Shown here piece by piece: positions 1 to 9,819 of a stretch of 64,000 nucleotides of DNA. A program made the translations under genes and the position numbers. The notes under the pieces were generated by a model, which had not been told where the DNA came from, did no database searches, and saw nothing but the letters and a program-made list of their open reading frames with translations. The stretch covers positions 15,616,809-15,680,808 of the forward strand of contig NW_022145612.1 in assembly GCF_000002235.5 (NCBI RefSeq), written 5' to 3'. Source of the DNA: Strongylocentrotus purpuratus. Taxonomy: Eukaryota > Echinodermata > Echinoidea > Camarodonta > Strongylocentrotidae. Every line of letters begins with the position of its first letter. The first letter of the stretch is position 1.

Positions 1-55
1 CCCTTTATTTTTCCCTCTTTTATCTTGGTATGGAGAATTATTTGTTCTTTATGCA

Positions 56-991
56 ATGTGTGGTTCTCTTCCATTTCAGCCCAACATTTTTGAACTCGGA
101 AGCATGTTCTTCACATTCCCCGACCAAACCCCGAGACGGGATGCTACCATTGCCTGGTGCAGGGAGCATGGCTTGTTGTCAACTCAAATGACTTGTCCCA
201 ACTGTGACGACAGATGCAAGGAGGCGAGGCGGGAAAGATGCATTGACAAAGTGGTATGGCGATGCAGGAACACCAAGTGTCGAAAAATTGTAAACTTACG
301 AAAGGGAAGCTTTTTTGAATCTTCACACCTTGAGCTCTGGCAGATTATAGGGTTGTCACACATCTGGGCTTCCAGCGGAAGGAGGGCACAGGGGCCTACG
401 CAGCAAAGCATCATGCGAGACATCTGCACATCGTCAAGTGTGGTCGTCGACTGGAAACATTTCCTCAGGGACGTTTGCGTCCAGTACTTTGCCAACCAAC
501 ACGAGCAGATTGGCGGACCGGGCAAGGTGGTCGAGGTCTATGAATCAATGTTTACACAGCGCAAGAAAAGCGTAGGACGCCAGAGGCAACAAAGATGGGT
601 GCTCGGCGGATACGAGCAAGCACGAAAGATAGGCTTCATGGTGGAGGTTCCAAGCCGTGATGCTGCCACACTTCTTCCTATCATTGAGCATTGGGTAGCC
701 CCAGGCTCAGTAATATGGACTGACCTGCGGGGTGCATATGCCCATCTTGGGAACCAGCCAGGCCTGGGAGACATACACAGGACTGTGAACCACACGGTGC
801 ATTTCATGGATCCTGCGAAGGGGGTGTGCACTATGTGGGCCCGGGCAAAGGCTAAGTTTAAAGCGTCACATAGATCAACCAAACGCAACTCGTTCGGAGA
901 CTACCTCAAGGAGTTCATGTGGTTCCAGCGCTTTGGCGACTCGGCATTCTACCAGCTGTGGCTGCAGATTGCGCACCTGTATCCTGTGTAG
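56..991 (+). CDS. Merlin/ISXO2-like transposase reading frame, catalytically damaged
   Basis: The frame is open for 311 codons. Residues 47-75 form a zinc-ribbon-like pattern (CPNC ... WRC ... C), and residues 155-268 follow the DDE core of the Merlin/IS1016/ISXO2 group: VVEVYES, WVLGGYE, a tract ending TLLPIIEHW, PGSVIWTD, VNHTVHF and WARAKAKFK. In this family the first motif normally reads VEIDES, so Y162 stands where the first catalytic Asp is expected. D223 (WTD) is kept. The third acidic residue, which normally lies in a stretch such as HTxxIE before W261, is missing with several residues. The ATG at 56 is weak; an AG at 78-79 preceded by a pyrimidine tract could be a 3' splice site, with coding starting at 80. 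It is probably a decayed or non-transposing copy; domestication is possible because the frame is intact. No terminal repeats are visible; the element probably extends left of the window. Confidence 0.7.
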   Translation: MCGSLPFQPNIFELGSMFFTFPDQTPRRDATIAWCREHGLLSTQMTCPNCDDRCKEARRERCIDKVVWRCRNTKCRKIVNLRKGSFFESSHLELWQIIGLSHIWASSGRRAQGPTQQSIMRDICTSSSVVVDWKHFLRDVCVQYFANQHEQIGGPGKVVEVYESMFTQRKKSVGRQRQQRWVLGGYEQARKIGFMVEVPSRDAATLLPIIEHWVAPGSVIWTDLRGAYAHLGNQPGLGDIHRTVNHTVHFMDPAKGVCTMWARAKAKFKASHRSTKRNSFGDYLKEFMWFQRFGDSAFYQLWLQIAHLYPV

Positions 992-1762
992 CTCCTAACG
1001 AACCTGGCCTAGCTGCTCTTTTTAGACATGATAAAATGTGCCTACATGTATCAATCAACGAACACAAGTATTACCCATGGATTTTCCTCGAAATTAGGAA
1101 GCGCTTTTGAATGGTATACAGCAAGTACATTGCTTTGTGCAGTTTACATTCATGTGAAGTTTTTTTTAATTATTTTAATGTAGTAAGGAGAATTTACAAA
1201 TCAATCAGTTCAGGTTTCCTTCATTTTTATGGTTTATAATGCTCTGTTTTCACTCATACTTTTAGACTATTTTGTAATTGTACAATTAGCATTGTATTCA
1301 TCTATTTGGCCTTAGAAACACTTTTTTTACATCAATTTCCGTCCCTTTCAGATAATAAATAAGATTTGGAAAGAAGTGATGTCCAGATTTGATGTATTTT
1401 TTAAGGCAATTTCTTCAATCAAAGTGAGGTGAAACTTAGCTTCCTGATATTCAAGTACATAGTTTAAAGAAAATAAAATTAATCAAAATAAAATAGTTTT
1501 TCAGTTAAGTGCTTATTGTTATTATTATTATTCATTTGGCCAATATAGAAAAAAAGAATACAATAATAATATTGCAACGTTCACCTCTGCTTGTAGAAAA
1601 TACAGTTCCATTGAGAAGGGAGTTATGTTCAGATTTGATTTTTTTTTGCAGGCAAGTCACAGCGAAGTAAAACTTAGCTTCCTTGTATACAAGTACAAAA
1701 GAAAATATCATATAAATCACAAACGCATTTATAAGAATAGGGGTGAAATTTGCATTTGATAC
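992..1762. other. AT-rich DNA downstream of the Merlin-like frame
   Basis: This stretch is AT-rich with short homopolymers and a TTATTATTATTATTC run near 1517-1532. Several AATAAA-like words occur (for example near 1355 and 1475), but none can be tied to a transcript. I see no gene or bounded repeat here. Confidence 0.4.
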
Positions 1763-1911
1763 CCACTGGTAGCAGTATTCGGCGATGCCCCATCCTTTCT
1801 CTCTATTTACGACCTCAATGAACCCTTTGTATAGTTTGGCCTCCTTCTCCTTCCACATGAAATACTCGGGGGTTATTTGAAAATCCACTTCACAGTCAAA
1901 CCACTCAGTGC
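1763..1911 (-). CDS. Candidate internal exon of an unrecognised gene
   Basis: On the minus strand a 149 bp open segment is preceded by a good 3' splice site (TTTCCTCAG, pyrimidine-rich) and followed by a GTATCA donor. It starts in phase 1 and ends in phase 0, coding for about 49 residues beginning with the tail of a Gly codon and TEWFDCEVDFQI. It is rich in aromatic and charged residues (for example YFMWKEKEAKLYKGF and GWGIAEYCYQW) and has ordinary codon use, unlike the AT-rich noise around it. I do not recognise the family. No partner exon is visible upstream or downstream, so it may be part of a gene that runs out of the window or a stranded exon. Confidence 0.3.
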
Positions 1912-2021
1912 CTGAGGAAATATAGTGTAATAAACCAAAACAGACAGAAAAAGACAATAAAGTGAACTGGTAACATTGTAGATTTTCATGTGAGGTGTTA
2001 CTTATTACATGTATACATGTA

Positions 2022-2376
2022 GGTGTTGTGGTCTAGTGGATAAGTCATCCGACTGCAGATCACAAGGTACAGGGTTTGAGTCCCGACGTGGCACAAATTT
2101 CCTTTGGCAAGAGGTAAATCTACATTTGCCACTCTCCATCCAGGTGTTAAACACGTACCCGGTAGGATGCGAAAGTTAATGTTGTTAGATGAGCAAGTGT
2201 ACACTTAAATGACGCCTGGCTGGAATCCCAGGGAGTGGAGAAATTTGCATACACTGTGTGCGGGCAAGACTGAATCCGATGACCGAGGTAATGATATATC
2301 TCTAAAGTGCTTAAGAGACATCATCAATGTATTAAGCGCTATATAAAAGCATTATATTATTATTATCATTATTCCA
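2022..2376 (+). repeat. tRNA-derived SINE
   Basis: The head resembles a tRNA: an A-box-like TGGTCTAGTGGAT near 2028-2040 and a B-box-like GGTTTGAGTCC near 2074. A body of about 230 bp follows, containing GTGCTTAAGAGACATCATC, and the end is AGCGCTATATAAAAGCA plus a TTATTATTATCATTATT tail. Internal RNA polymerase III promoter boxes and a short 3' tail are typical of SINEs. Cloverleaf pairing is too poor for a functional tRNA. Confidence 0.8.
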
Positions 2377-2396
2377 TCTACTGTACGAATCCTTAA

Positions 2397-2815
2397 AGGT
2401 ACTATATCCAATTTGCGGACCAAAGAATGAAAGGCTAAATTCCTACGGCATTTGAAAGACAAAACTAATTTAGAACGTCCTTCAAAACGAAAGGGCTTTT
2501 AGTTGAAAAATAACAACAATTAGTTGTCAAATTGACTTAAGTGATTGCAATCTCTTAAGTAATAGTCTGATTTTCAGACCCTTTTACCGAATGGTTGTAC
2601 GTTTTGGTGCTGCATGAAGATTCAATCAGTTTAATTTTGGCCATTACAAGTAGTGGGTTATTGATGTAGACAAATGCTTACATGTATGTACCTGTTACAG
2701 TTTATTTTGATGTATGTTATTACCAAAGAAAAAAGATGTCAGTCAGTCACTCAATAATGTCTGACAGTGAAGTCTAGAAAGTAAGCGAGTTACCTTGCAT
2801 AATTTGCATATTTTG
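2397..2815 (+). repeat. TTAA-flanked MITE, 3'-truncated copy
   Basis: It starts right after TTAA (2393-2396) with AGGTACTATATCC and matches the complete element at 31340-31871 through most of its length: ACGGCATTTGAAAGA, GATTCAATCAGTTTAAT, GTGGGTTATTGATGTAGAC and the GTCAGTCAGTCACTCA block. It loses similarity near 2815, so the right inverted end is absent. TTAA targets and the AGGTACTATGTCCC end suggest a piggyBac- or Kolobok-like transposase in trans. Confidence 0.7.
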
Positions 2816-2829
2816 CAATTTCCTTGCAA

Positions 2830-3660
2830 AATCTGTTTCGTTGACGATCAGCCACGCATCAAGTCTTTCGTCCTCTTAGTGCATGGCTGATTGTCAGCGA
2901 AACAGAGTTAAGTCTTTTGTCAACTCTGTTTGTTGCTACGACAAGCATTACTTTAAAGATGAAGTTGAGTTCTGGTCATGCGATTGCATTGTGAAAGAAA
3001 CGGTGTGGAATCGACCAGAAAAGGTTGATCATCTAGCATATAAGAATTGGTGTGTACTGCAAGGTTCTGGAATCATCAAAATGATAAGAAATGTGCCCAA
3101 GTCTTGGTAAATTTACAAACACTGTACACAGAAAGATGTATACGGGACTACACGAACACGTGGCGTAAAAATCCCACCCCCAAGTTTTATGATGTTACAT
3201 GACATATTTAGAATATGAAGGCATTTGAAGAGCTATGCTTTTCAGAGAACATGTCTTATCTGATGTTGTTCCACACTCGCATAATAAGAATGATAACGCT
3301 CACAAATTATTTTTCACCTCTTCCCAGAACTCAACCTTCTCTTTAAACAAACATAACTTTGTTATGTCTGGCTCATTTTTCCTGATTGAGGTGTCATATG
3401 AAAGGACAGAAAATGAACTTTCTGGAAATCTGATTTTCTCTTTGGAATTCAGATATCACCCCCCCAAAAGACTTTTTGGTACCCTCTCTTCAAATTGTTT
3501 TTAAATTCATATGTGAAATATGCATCATATGAGTTGCATCCAATGAAAGAGGAGGATCTAATCTTTACAAATATGTGTCAGTTATTAATTTTAAGTGTGA
3601 TTAAGTTATGATAAAACATCGATAATCTTGGTTTTGTTTTTTCTGGGACACACTGTATAA
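2830..3660 (+). repeat. Dispersed repeat with a hairpin head, related to 59450-59910
   Basis: A hairpin-like block around 2838-2945 (GATCAGCCACGCATCAAG ... GCATGGCTGATTGTCAGCG) recurs near 59808-59905. A second block at about 3335-3500 (CATAACTTTGTTATGTC, CCTGATTGAGGTGTCATATG, TTTTTGGTACCCTCTC) recurs reverse-complemented at 59580-59740. The two blocks stay together in both places, which supports one repeat family. Its exact ends are not visible. Confidence 0.55.
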
Positions 3661-5811
3661 TATATGTCTGTTTAACAATGTTCACTAGCTTTATGTTATT
3701 TACATCTCAGAAAGAAATATTATTTTATTTTATTCACTCTCATAGTTTTGTTTGAGGGGGTTTTCATTGTTTCTTGCTTTTATCTTTTGCTTTGGTTTAA
3801 TTTTTGTTCCATTGTGTTGATGAGCAAGATAACAAAAATTGAATAATTAGAGCAGAGATTTTATGAAAAACAGGTAAATGCAACAATCCACCATGAGATA
3901 AATGCAAGTTTGTCCAGCAATTGGAAAGTATGGTCACAGTATCAAGATTATGCAAATAGAAATGCAGCACTTAATACTATCATTTTCCTTTTATTTAGAA
4001 ATAATGTGGAGAAAAGTGTTGAAATCCGATTAAAAATATAAGGAAATAAAACAGAATTATAGTGAAACAATTCTTACCTGTGTTCTATATAGTTAAAAAC
4101 TTTACGCTGATAATATCTCATAGTAAAAAATTGTGTTGTGTTTCGGAATTAAACAACTTGTAAACTGCACAGTTTTCCTTAATACTTTTTATAGTATTGG
4201 CAAAATGGTTCAGTTAATAAAATACCTTTTGTGATGATTGATATAAACGTAGTTTGCCACAGTTTTTATCTTCTTTCAAGCATTCCAGAGCTCATGTGAT
4301 TATCGTACGACACGATCATCCTTTGACATTCACATGTAAATATTGGAGATATGCAATTATGACCTTGTCTCTAAATTTGTAGCTCTTATTATGTTGTTTG
4401 AGAATTAAAAAAAGAAGATTTGAGCATAATTTATATAAGAAGATTTAATCATCTCTACACCCACCAAATAAAAGGAAAATAAATATCTTTTAAACTCACT
4501 GATTCGTAAACCCTACCCCTTTCAAGAAACAAATTTTACGGTGTTTCTTTTATCAAAAAAGAAAACGAAACTAAAAGTTTATTTTTCGCAATCACAACCA
4601 TCCCCTCCCCCACAAAAAAAAAATATAGAAGGGGAAAAGGGAGGAACTGTTTCCCTAAATAAAATAAAGATGTATTAATCAATTATTAGTACCCATTCTC
4701 ATTCTCAACCATTAAAATTACCCCCAAAATATTTTATCAAGTTAAAACAAAAAAAGTAGGTCATAATTTTTTTCGTTAAATTATCAAAAGGAAAGCCAAG
4801 TAAACAAATATATATTTTTGCCTTTAATCCTTCTAAAAAATAAAAAAAATTATGCAATAATTCAACCCTGCGTACAAGGCATTTACAAAAATAAAGGTAA
4901 GAAAAAAGAACAACCATGGAGGCATTGACAATAATTAACCCCCTATAATAAATAAAAACAGACAAAATATGAGAAAAAAGAGAGAGAGATAGAGAAGAAA
5001 ATAAAATAAAAAGCATTTTGGGCAACAATAGCCCCCTCCCCCCATAAGAAAACAAGAGAGAGAAAAAAAAATTGTTTAACAATGCCCCTATGAGAAAACG
5101 ATAAAGAAAGAGACAGAAATCATTGAAGAAATATTCAATTAAAAAATAAAATCAAACACAATTATATATTTCTCTAATGTAAACCCAAATATAGACATTA
5201 TTATAAAAACAAGAGAGAAGAATAAACAATCATGATTTCAAAAATATTTTATAAAAAAGGAAAATGAATAAACAAATGTATATTTCTCCAAATTGAACCC
5301 CTCAACAATTATTGACAACCCCCTATGAAATATAAAGAGAGAGAGAGGGAAGGGAAAAAATATTATTAAAAAGGAAAACAAAATAAACAGTTATATATTT
5401 CTCCCCTCAATTATTGACAATACCCCCATTATAAAGCATAAGATATAATATATAGACGGAGAGAGAGAAGAAAAAAGACAATACCCCCTGCCCCCCCCCC
5501 CCCTCCCCAACGGCTTGGTGCCTAAGCCAATCACATTTCCTTACTCTTTCTATGATACGTCCGACTGAAATTATAGCTTTGTTTTCTCTTTATTTAATAC
5601 AGATCGAGCCTGTATTAAGCAAGCCCCCGCCCCCTCCCCCTTTCCCCTATGGCTACACCAATCTTTCTCGACTACAGAGAGTAATTTCAATTCAATTCAA
5701 ATTTTATTGATTTAAATCCAAGCAAATAGGATCATTCTCATTAATTGGATTTAAACAAAAATAATAGTGTAACAGTAAAGAGGACAATGAACCAATACTG
5801 CCAGGGGCGTC
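3661..5811. other. AT-rich intergenic DNA
   Basis: No convincing coding exon or RNA gene. A-rich and C-rich microsatellite-like stretches occur at 4560-5500, including C runs near 5490, together with GAGAGA stretches. A repeated motif (TATATTTCTCC plus an AACCCC-like block) recurs loosely at about 5160, 5280 and 5395, suggesting a decayed tandem array. Confidence 0.4.
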
Positions 5812-6051
5812 GCTAGACCTTTTTCCGTGGGGGGTGTAGAGGCCAACGATTATCGACAAACCTAGCCACCAATTACCGACAAAATTAAATGTCCAATATC
5901 TACAAATTTAACCCTATAAACCCGGGGCCGAAGGCTAAATTGTTTTTCCTGTGGATTATCTATACTTGCGTATGCGCAAAGGGTAATTTTCCTCGACGAC
6001 ATAAATATCCGGGGTCGCACCCCCCACACCCCCCCTTTGGCGACGCCCCTG
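5812..6051. mobile_element. hAT-type MITE with 8 bp target duplication
   Basis: The 240 bp unit begins CAGGGGCGTCGC and ends with its reverse complement GCGACGCCCCTG. It is flanked by AATACTGC (5804-5811) and AATACTTC (6052-6059), an 8 bp target duplication with one mismatch. CAGGGG ends and 8 bp duplications are characteristic of hAT elements. Its core (about 5825-5965) recurs reverse-complemented at 22140-22290 inside the larger hAT-like element. It has no coding capacity. Confidence 0.8.
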
Positions 6052-6193
6052 AATACTTCATGTCTCTTCTGGAATATAATAGAGGGATGAAAATGGATTA
6101 TATTTTTACTTGATGATCGTTATAATTTGTTTTCCTTTTCTATTAAGATAAAAAGGATTAAAAGAATACAACATGGTAGTGAGAAAATATACA

Positions 6194-6243
<50 letters not shown>

Positions 6244-7314
6244 TTATGATTTACCAATCCGACCGACTAAAATTACAAGTGCTATCTCTTTATGAAATAA
6301 AGATCACCCCCACCCCGCCCCGCCACCAAAACAATACAACACACATGTTCGTTCTCAGCTGCTCTGATGATATCGAGGTACGTGCGTACCACAATTCTCC
6401 ACTGACCTCCACAGTCAGTGCAATTCTCGCAATATCTCGCGCGCAGTATTAATTTTGAGCGCAAGATCAAGAGCCAACGCTATATAGAGTAGAGATAGAG
6501 ATTTGTGCAGATCGGATCATCAACGACCGTAGTCCACTGCCTGGACTGTTCTCTACTTGATCCGTGCGCGCTCACATATTACTAGTACACCATAATATGC
6601 ACGTACGGAAACAGAGCCTGAGAACAGTCCAGTACACCTTGGCAAGTTCCCCCTAAATTCAGGGGGAACTTTTATTCCTCCCACTTCACCTTGGTCAGAC
6701 CTTGCTTGTGATTGGTTCCCACTCATGCCCATCAAAAGATTCGGTCATTGCGCAATCTTACAACGATCGTAAACCTACAGGCAATTTGCAATGTCAGTTC
6801 CTTGACCCTTTAACCCTAAATCTAAACCACCAGTGTGAATTCCGGGCAATGAAAACAACTACAAAGCAGTATAAATTGCTAACAATTTCGTTGTTCCGTC
6901 ATTCAATCACACACACACACACACACTCTGAACACATGATGTAAACACAAAGTAGTGCATGTAATCATTTCACCAAGATATTTTTATTCCAATTTACAGA
7001 CTTCAACTTCATATGCTATAAGGAACTACACTAGTAACAGATGACATGTTTTAAACTAGAAAGCATTTAATCAATTGTCTTGTCAGTGATTTTTACAGAC
7101 AAACTGTTATTTTTTACTGAAATCCTTGCATCTGATTAGCTGAGAGCGAATTTGTCAGTCAAAATCACTGACAAGGCACTTGAAGAAACACCCCCATTTT
7201 GAAGTCTATTATGTCCCCAATCACTTCAAGATAAACAGAAATATATAAACATGGAATTCAGGACTCTCATTGTTGTCGCAAATGGGTTAAACACTGAATA
7301 GCCTACAATGAATT
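6052..7314. other. Non-coding DNA with TA and CA microsatellites
   Basis: A (TA)n run of about 50 bp lies at 6196-6241 and a short (CA)n run at 6908-6926. A small inverted repeat (TTCCCCCTAAATTC / CAGGGGGAA) is at 6648-6669. No exon is supported. Confidence 0.45.
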
Positions 7315-7326
7315 CGTCGCCTGCAC

Positions 7327-7978
7327 CACGAACCGTCCTCTCTGCGCACTTTGATGCGAAAGTTAGTTTCGCAGAAAACGCATTTAAAGAAAAGCTTTTT
7401 TTAAACCGGCAATAATTATAACTAAAAGTAGAGCAAATTAAAAACCGATGACTTCATTCGATAGTTCAGGTCCCAAAGTTACATCCCATATCTTTATATT
7501 TTCTTGAACTTAATTATTTACGCCACAGCGAGCATTGTAACAGAGAGGACGGTTCGTGGAACAGATATAGTGCGCGATCGCGCCTCGCGTCTTTACCACG
7601 AACTGGCCGCTCTCCTGCGGACGGTTCGTGGAAAAGATGAAATGCACAATGCGCATTGCTATTTTCACCACGAACCGTCCGCTCCTATTACGCGCAACTG
7701 AAAACCGTACAAAATGAATGGAAGATGAAGTGACTGAGAATCGGAAAGTGTTGTTTACAGACATCGGTTTTCTAATTCACATTTTCAAACATTTTAGGGA
7801 TGTTGAAATAATCCGGGTGATGATGAGAGTAAAGAATGACACATCTACTCTCACTCAATATCAATTCTTCAAAAATGATGAAATATTTTTTGTCCGTACT
7901 GCCTCATAAACAGAGAAGACGGTTCGTGAAAAAGATGAATTCCGTTACAACAGTAATCCATTTCACCACGAACCGTCC
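7327..7978. repeat. Left subterminal array of inverted 12 bp motif pairs
   Basis: Motif GGACGGTTCGTG or its complement occurs at 7327-7338 (+ form CACGAACCGTCC), 7547-7558 (-), 7597-7608 (variant +), 7619-7630 (-), 7669-7680 (+), 7917-7928 (one mismatch, -) and 7967-7978 (+). Three pairs (7547/7597, 7619/7669, 7917/7967) are each spaced exactly 50 bp start to start and face each other. Likely role by analogy with other transposons: transposase binding sites. Confidence 0.75.
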
Positions 7979-8444
7979 GCTCTTAACAAGATGTGTACAA
8001 ACCGAATGAATATTTAAGAAAATCTCAATTAAAGTATGATCTGTGAGCATTCATAGTTATCTGAAATAGGCAAGACGAATTACAATTCCTTTAAAAAAAA
8101 AATCACACACATTGACATTTTGGCATAATGTTTGTTTAGATCTCATTGAGACAAAAAAGAATGGACAATGATGGAATGTTATTTCAATTTTTTTTTTTTT
8201 TTGTTTCTTCATATCCAGTCATCAAGAAGTCCTCGTGATTTGACTCTTTATATCAGTTGTATAAAGTAAAACCTTTGTCTCTATTAATGAAAAAGTGATA
8301 TATTGGACATCAAATTAGAGGATTTTAATAATCCTATTCCTCACAACTCTGCATGAAATATATTCAATTATGCACATGTCTTAGGAATATTCAAAAGGAT
8401 ATATAACTTTTCCACATTCTATTCATTTTGATTTCCATAGAATC

Positions 8445-9410
8445 TTGTTAAACTTCATTGTTTGCAGATGGAAATATCAAAATTTCACCAAGATCTCTTT
8501 AGTCAGATTCATCACAATAATGAAATATTTAAAATTATGTATCACTTTTCTTCCATTCATGTAGTTATTCTATTTCCAATGTATACTTCATTGTTATTTT
8601 TTTTAAACTACACTATTTACAGATAGAAACATTAAATTCTAGTCCTTGATACATCTCGTATTTTCCATTTCCAAGTTTACTTCATTATGTTATTTCTAAA
8701 CTGCATTATTGACGGATATAAATATTAAATTTCAACACATCATTTAACAAATGCATTATTTATTTTTAATTATTGTAATTATTTCATATCCGTAGTAAAT
8801 TCAGAGTTCTATTTAAACTGCATTATTTACAGATAAAAAAAGGAATGAGCCAGATACATCTCATAGGAATGTATTATTCCAAAGAAAACATCATTTATCT
8901 TCAACACATGTTATCAAATCATTTCATCTTCATATAATTTTTTTCTCTTTAAAGCTGTATCATTTACAGATAAGAAATACCAATGTTCTGAAAGAGCCAG
9001 ATACATCTCATAGAAATATAATATTGAAAAGAATGTATTATTTCTCATAAATTCATTTAATTATTTCAGTGTATTACATTTTGTTTTTAAACTGCATTAT
9101 TTACAGATGGAAATGTTAAAATATCACTTGTCTTGAGTACAATAAATATCATATTGACACAATATTCAAAAGAATTGATTATTTCTCGTCAATTCATTTA
9201 ATTATTTCAGTGTATTACATTTTGTTTTTAAACTGCATTATTTACAGATGGAAATGGTAAAATATCACTTGTCTTGAGTACAATAAATATCATATTGACA
9301 CAATATTCAAAAGAATTGATTATTTCTCGTCAATTCATTTGATAATTTCATCTCTATAGTCTATTCCTTATATTAAAAATTCAATATTTACAGATGAAAA
9401 AAATAAATAA
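8445..9410. repeat. Minisatellite-like array with CATTATTTACAGAT cores
   Basis: The core AACTGCATTATTTACAGAT, with variants, recurs near 8455, 8608, 8700, 8816, 8953, 9090, 9231 and 9383, at spacings of roughly 90-155 bp. The last full units (about 9032-9172 and 9173-9313) are almost identical with a 141 bp period, showing recent tandem duplication. It lies between the left end and the 3' end of the transposon gene and has no long open frame. Confidence 0.7.
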
Positions 9411-9819
9411 ATAAAATGAGCCAGCTTAATTTCGTAACTATGAATGTAATATCCCAAAGAATGCATCATTCAATACAAATCATTTAATTAATATGTCATT
9501 GATATATTATCTCTTGTGCTAGATACATCTCATACCAATGAAATAAGTAATTTTCGTTTCGATGTCATGCAAAAGTATTTTTTTAGTCTCAATTGTGAAT
9601 CATTTATAAACAAGTTCTTTTTTTTTTAAGATTTGATTTTCAACAAAAATTGAAATCGCTCATATGAAAATACGCAAATTATCATAATGACAAACACAGC
9701 TCGTCACAATCTAGCAGATTCAACTCTACATTTCAGATATGAACTGGTCAGTGATTACTTTTTATGGAAACAAAGAATATGAAAGCATTAATTAACTGAT
9801 ATCATTTGGGTAGCATAGT

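Noticed and set aside
2022..2100. Functional tRNA gene
   Set aside because: Box-like words are present, but arms do not pair as a cloverleaf and a 280 bp body plus TTATT tail follows, so it is the head of a SINE.
4705..5082. 125-codon minus-strand frame
   Set aside because: AT-rich and Phe/Leu/Ile-dominated, with homopolymer-derived residues and no motif or splice context.
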